26,027 nucleotides of DNA from a virus: the IMG/VR virus record IMGVR_UViG_3300031241_000146, positions 1 through 26,027 of that record; one strand, 5' to 3'. Made by a program: the position numbers and the translations under genes. Positions 23,709 to 26,027 of the stretch are shown here, piece by piece. Numbering within the stretch: position 1 is the stretch's first letter; the number at the start of each line of letters is the position of its first letter. Below the pieces are notes generated by a model that was given only the letters and a program-made list of their open reading frames with translations, had not been told where the DNA came from and ran no database searches.

Positions 23709-24240
23709 TCGACCCCAACGGGGTCATATTCCACAGCCTAGGGCAACGCCCTCGTTGTTCTACACAAGTCGCGAGAGACATATCGCCCCGTTCACGGGGC
23801 CTTCCGCGAAGCGGTCATAGACCCGGCATTCATGTCGGGAAAAATAGGAGCGGATTATTCTATATTTAGCCCCGTTCACGGGGCTTACCAATCGTCCGGC
23901 TTAAGCCACTCCGGTAGCCCCGTGAACGTGGCTGGAAGAGAATTAAGTTGCGCGGTTTGCGAACCCGGCGTAAACGCCGGGCCGAATACGGCTGCGCCGA
24001 AGCCCCGTGAACGGGGCAAAACAGCATCCCGTCGCGGCCAAAGATGTGTAGAACAACCAGGGCAACGCCCTAGGAACGCGATGAGCCCGAACAATTTCAC
24101 CCCAACGGGGTGACACCCGACATGAGTACGTTGCACGCCATTGGTCGCGCCCCGTTGGGGCTTCGGTGGGTTGATTGCGTGTGGTTCCTAGGGCTGCGCC
24201 CTAGGCTGTGGAATCGTGCCCCTTTGGGGCTGAAAACGAG
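23709..24240. repeat. Hairpin-array module B and adjoining hairpins
   Basis: It opens with the same flank as module A (CGACCCCAACGGGGTCATAT, CCTAGGG) and in the same orientation, and ends with TTCACCCCAACGGGGTGACA near 24116. The core 23751-24060 is inverted relative to module A. CCCCGTTGGGG, CCTAGGGCTGCGCCCTAGG and CCCCTTTGGGG hairpins continue to 24240. No gene is seen between 23626 and 24275. Confidence 0.9.
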
Positions 24241-24275
24241 ACGACCCGTGCAGGATATGATTCAACGCACCTGGT

Positions 24276-24413
24276 TCACGACCCTCTCGTGATCGTGCAA
24301 TTGGGCAAGAGCTTTTGAAGCCTGGCGATGCCGTCATCAGTGATTTTGGGGCAGCCAAGTAACCCAACAAACCGCAATTTCGAAACACCGCCCAGTTGAA
24401 TTAGGCCGGCATC
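24276..24413 (-). pseudogene. C-terminal remnant of a leucine-rich-repeat gene
   Basis: Read from 24413 to the TGA at 24276, the frame gives DAGLIQLGGVSKLRFVGLLG followed by CPKITDDGIARLQKLLPNCT. This is one and a half LRR units plus the family C-terminus. The LRR gene at 13047 ends with the parallel AGIAELQRALPNCDI. Upstream, the frame loses all LRR pattern (RDRRP) and there is no start. It is therefore the tail of a deleted or transposed LRR gene, too short for normal gene finding. The 24414-24488 stretch shows nothing. Confidence 0.8.
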
Positions 24414-24488
24414 GGGGCGCCGATCTCGACAAGGCGCGTTGGGGAATGCGGGAAGGCACCGCCGGCACCGCCACAGATGATGTAAAAA

Positions 24489-24541
24489 ACAGGGGGCTTA
24501 CGCCCCCCGCTCGCCTGACGCCTATCGCCTAATGCCTATCT
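24489..24541. repeat. GGGGGCTTACGCCCCC half element plus GCCTATCGCC words
   Basis: AACAGGGGGCTTACGCCCCC then CGCTCGCC runs directly into TGACGCCTATCGCCTAATGC then CTATC. The pair ends 7 bases from the stop codon at 24549. Two different repeat families are therefore joined 3' of this gene. Confidence 0.8.
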
Positions 24542-24548
24542 CCCGGCC

Positions 24549-25106
24549 TCACGCCTTCGCCGTGCCGCTGGTGGCTGCGGCGCCGGCCGCGGCCTCGGTC
24601 GGCGTGGGTACGTTGTGAATGTGTACCGTTACAGGGCTCGGCGCGCCGGGCGTGTCGGTAAGCAGCGAATCGTCGGGCGTGCCGCCCAACGCCGACGCGC
24701 TGGGAGCGTAGCCCAGCAGCTTGGCCTCGGCCACCACGTCGTCAAGAAACACTTGCGCCGTGCGCTTGTCGCCGAACTGGTCGTTGACCAGCCCCTTCAG
24801 CAGCTTGGCGAACTCGACCGCTCGCAGCTTGGGGTCGGAAAGCACGCGCGCCGCGTTGCGGAAGTCGTTCGAGAGCTGGGCGAAATCCAAGAGCGCCACG
24901 TCGTTCAAAATAGGCGGCAACAATTGGAAGCCAAGGTGGGCCAGCAACTGCGAGAGGTCCTGGCACTCGCGCTGGAATTGCCGCAGCTTGCGGTCGTCTT
25001 GCCAGAGCAGCTTGCCGATCGCCAGACCGCCGCCGACCAACAGCACACAGCCGATTCCCGCCACCACCGGGGAAACTTCGAACGCGAAACCAAAAATGGG
25101 TGTCAT
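24549..25106 (-). CDS. Single-span membrane protein of unknown function
   Basis: A 185-residue protein (MTPIFGFAFEVSPVVAGIGC). Residues 10-35 form one membrane helix (VVAGIGCVLLVGGGLAIGKL). A cytoplasmic-type helical region follows (DDRKLRQFQRECQDLSQLLA, DFRNAARVLSDPKLRAVEF), then an Ala/Thr/Pro-rich tail. The start is the ATG at 25106 with AAAGGA at 25116-25121; a TTG two codons earlier is less likely. Size and single span would allow a holin or spanin-like role, but nothing specific supports that. It precedes the terminase cluster and follows the Pro-rich membrane protein. Confidence 0.78.
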   Translation of the reverse strand: MTPIFGFAFEVSPVVAGIGCVLLVGGGLAIGKLLWQDDRKLRQFQRECQDLSQLLAHLGFQLLPPILNDVALLDFAQLSNDFRNAARVLSDPKLRAVEFAKLLKGLVNDQFGDKRTAQVFLDDVVAEAKLLGYAPSASALGGTPDDSLLTDTPGAPSPVTVHIHNVPTPTEAAAGAAATSGTAKA

Positions 25107-25112
25107 GGTCAA

Positions 25113-25289
25113 TTGTCCTTTGTCATGGGTTGGTTGTTGGGGAAGTCATTTGTCATTTGTTACGGAAGTCATTTGTCATTGGTCCTTCGTCATTTGTTAA
25201 GGCAAGCGCCCCGCCGCGCGTAACCAATGACCAATGACCAATGACCAATGACCAATGACAAGTGACCTGTGACCAGTGACCAATGACTA
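25113..25289. repeat. Large CCAATGAC-word inverted repeat
   Basis: The left side has repeated GTCATTTGTCATT, TTGTCATTGGTCCTTCGTCA and TTTGTTA. The right side starts GTAACCAATGACCAATGACC and repeats CAATGAC at least five times, then AAGTGACCTGTGACCAGTGA. The hairpin loop is near 25200-25218. It fills the whole gap between the two membrane protein genes. Confidence 0.9.
25116..25121 (-). promoter_or_regulatory. Ribosome binding site inside a repeat (AAAGGA)
   Basis: AAAGGA, then CAATTGACC, then the ATG at 25106 on the minus strand. The Shine-Dalgarno-like motif is part of the TGACAAAGGAC word of the repeat, so the repeat appears to supply the ribosome site of this gene. Confidence 0.55.
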
Positions 25290-26027
25290 CTAAAACAGCT
25301 TCTTCGCGTCTCTCTTCCAGGAGAGCAGGAACCCGACGACGATCGCACCGACGAACAACAGCACGATGGCTAATGTCTCGTCTTTGGCGTCGATCGGCGG
25401 CGTGCCGTCCGGCGGGCCGACGTCGGGAATCGGGTTCGGACCAGGCAGTGGTGAAGGGGGCAGTGGTGAAGGCGATGGCGGCGGCGTGGGGCACGGGCAA
25501 GGCCGTAAGTGTGGACAGTGCGCCAAAACGCACTCTTTGATCCCCTTGAACAGCGGCCACGGCTCCTTCGGTGTCGCCGCGCCGCTCACCTTATAGACCA
25601 CCGCCCCCGAGGCGTCCTGTACCATCACCGCCGTCTGGCCCCCCGACACCACGTTCGCATAGCGCGGGTACACCGAGCTGGCGGGCGTGTAATGGTGAAA
25701 ATGGGTCGACGACTTGAGTTTCGTCAGCCGCGGGTCGCTGGCGAACCACGACAGAAGCTGCCGCTCGTGCGGCGTCGGCTCCTTGGCCGTGAAGACGGTC
25801 GTGTGCCAGTGGGCGCCGTCCTCGGGCAGCTCGATCACGCGGTCGGCATACTCGGCCAACTCGGTGGCGTATTTCGCCTGCGCTTCGACCCTGGCCATCT
25901 TCGCGGCCATTTCCCTGGCCAGCAGCCCGTCGTTCTTCTTGGCGCTTGCGATAACGCACCACGCCATGCCGGCGACGAGCGCCGCGAAGGCGACGGCGGC
26001 CGGTGTTTTTCCTTTGAGTGAGTTCAT
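25290..26027 (-). CDS. Bitopic membrane protein with Cys/Pro-rich linker
   Basis: A 245-residue protein starting at the ATG at the window edge (MNSLKGKTPAAVAFAALVAG). The N-terminal helix (9-28) is a signal anchor. Residues 30-165 form a soluble domain with HWHTTVFTAKEPTPHERQLL, LKSSTHFHHYTPASSVYPRY and GGQTAVMVQDASGAVVYKVS, possibly thioredoxin-like in its VMVQDASG strand pattern but without a CxxC active site there. Next come HCPHLRPCPCPTPPPSPSPL with a long Pro-rich linker and a C-terminal membrane helix (TLAIVLLFVGAIVVGFLLSW). Its stop codon touches the CCAATGAC repeat. Function unknown. It may be the first gene of the cluster, but the window ends here. Confidence 0.75.
   Translation of the reverse strand: MNSLKGKTPAAVAFAALVAGMAWCVIASAKKNDGLLAREMAAKMARVEAQAKYATELAEYADRVIELPEDGAHWHTTVFTAKEPTPHERQLLSWFASDPRLTKLKSSTHFHHYTPASSVYPRYANVVSGGQTAVMVQDASGAVVYKVSGAATPKEPWPLFKGIKECVLAHCPHLRPCPCPTPPPSPSPLPPSPLPGPNPIPDVGPPDGTPPIDAKDETLAIVLLFVGAIVVGFLLSWKRDAKKLF

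Noticed and set aside
24549-25106. Holin
   Set aside because: It has one membrane span and a long helical domain, with no endolysin gene in the window; size and position alone are not enough.
1177-25289. Word repeats as assembly or sequencing artefacts
   Set aside because: Many independent families, imperfect arms, nested order and in-frame placement do not look like machine error, although raw reads were not available.
63-25600. Many long open frames on the plus strand
   Set aside because: They mirror minus-strand genes in GC-rich DNA or run through repeats. None shows a domain, a coherent start or a ribosome site.

Overview
The window is GC-rich bacterial DNA and most likely comes from a planctomycete of the Pirellulales type. 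The signs are a leucine-rich-repeat protein with the N-terminal membrane segment typical of that phylum, a double zinc-ribbon protein, and many word-like palindromic repeats of kinds I associate with planctomycete genomes. The phylum is an inference, since no rRNA or marker gene is present. Every gene I can support lies on the minus strand, so the cluster reads from 26027 down to 1.

The backbone is a tailed-phage head and packaging module of HK97 type. In reading order it holds two small membrane proteins (26027-24549), a 61-residue protein and an ABC-ATPase/acetyltransferase fusion inside a pair of inverted repeats (23625-22270), a CxxCxG zinc protein (21450-21100), the small terminase (21072-20491), the large terminase (20468-18871), a C4 zinc peptide and a coiled-coil protein (18423-17825), the portal (17627-16077), another coiled-coil protein, a zinc-ribbon protein and an LRR protein (15631-13047), the prohead protease (12171-10483), the major capsid protein (10253-8619) and an unknown protein (8407-7859). 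A surface-sugar cargo block follows: a GT-B-like glycosyltransferase, a GT2 enzyme, a GT2/methyltransferase fusion, a 2-oxoglutarate/Fe(II) oxygenase and a group 1 glycosyltransferase. No tail, connector, integrase or lysis gene is recognisable.

The module looks damaged or unusually decoded. The large terminase needs a -1 shift at a run of six C (minus strand). The portal has an in-frame TAG at codon 43. Two glycosyltransferases meet at an out-of-frame overlap, as if their ends were deleted. An LRR gene remnant lies at 24276-24413. This fits a decaying or domesticated prophage, but each lesion could also be a sequencing error or programmed recoding.

The most unusual content is the repeats. 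At least twelve families of short palindromic, word-built elements fill nearly all intergenic space. Several sit in frame inside the cargo genes and the protease, adding low-complexity peptide loops without breaking the frame. Others sit immediately 3' of stop codons. A composite palindrome of about 185-215 bp occurs three times. A hairpin-array module of about 310 bp occurs twice, with its core inverted relative to its flanks, on either side of the ABC-ATPase/acetyltransferase gene.
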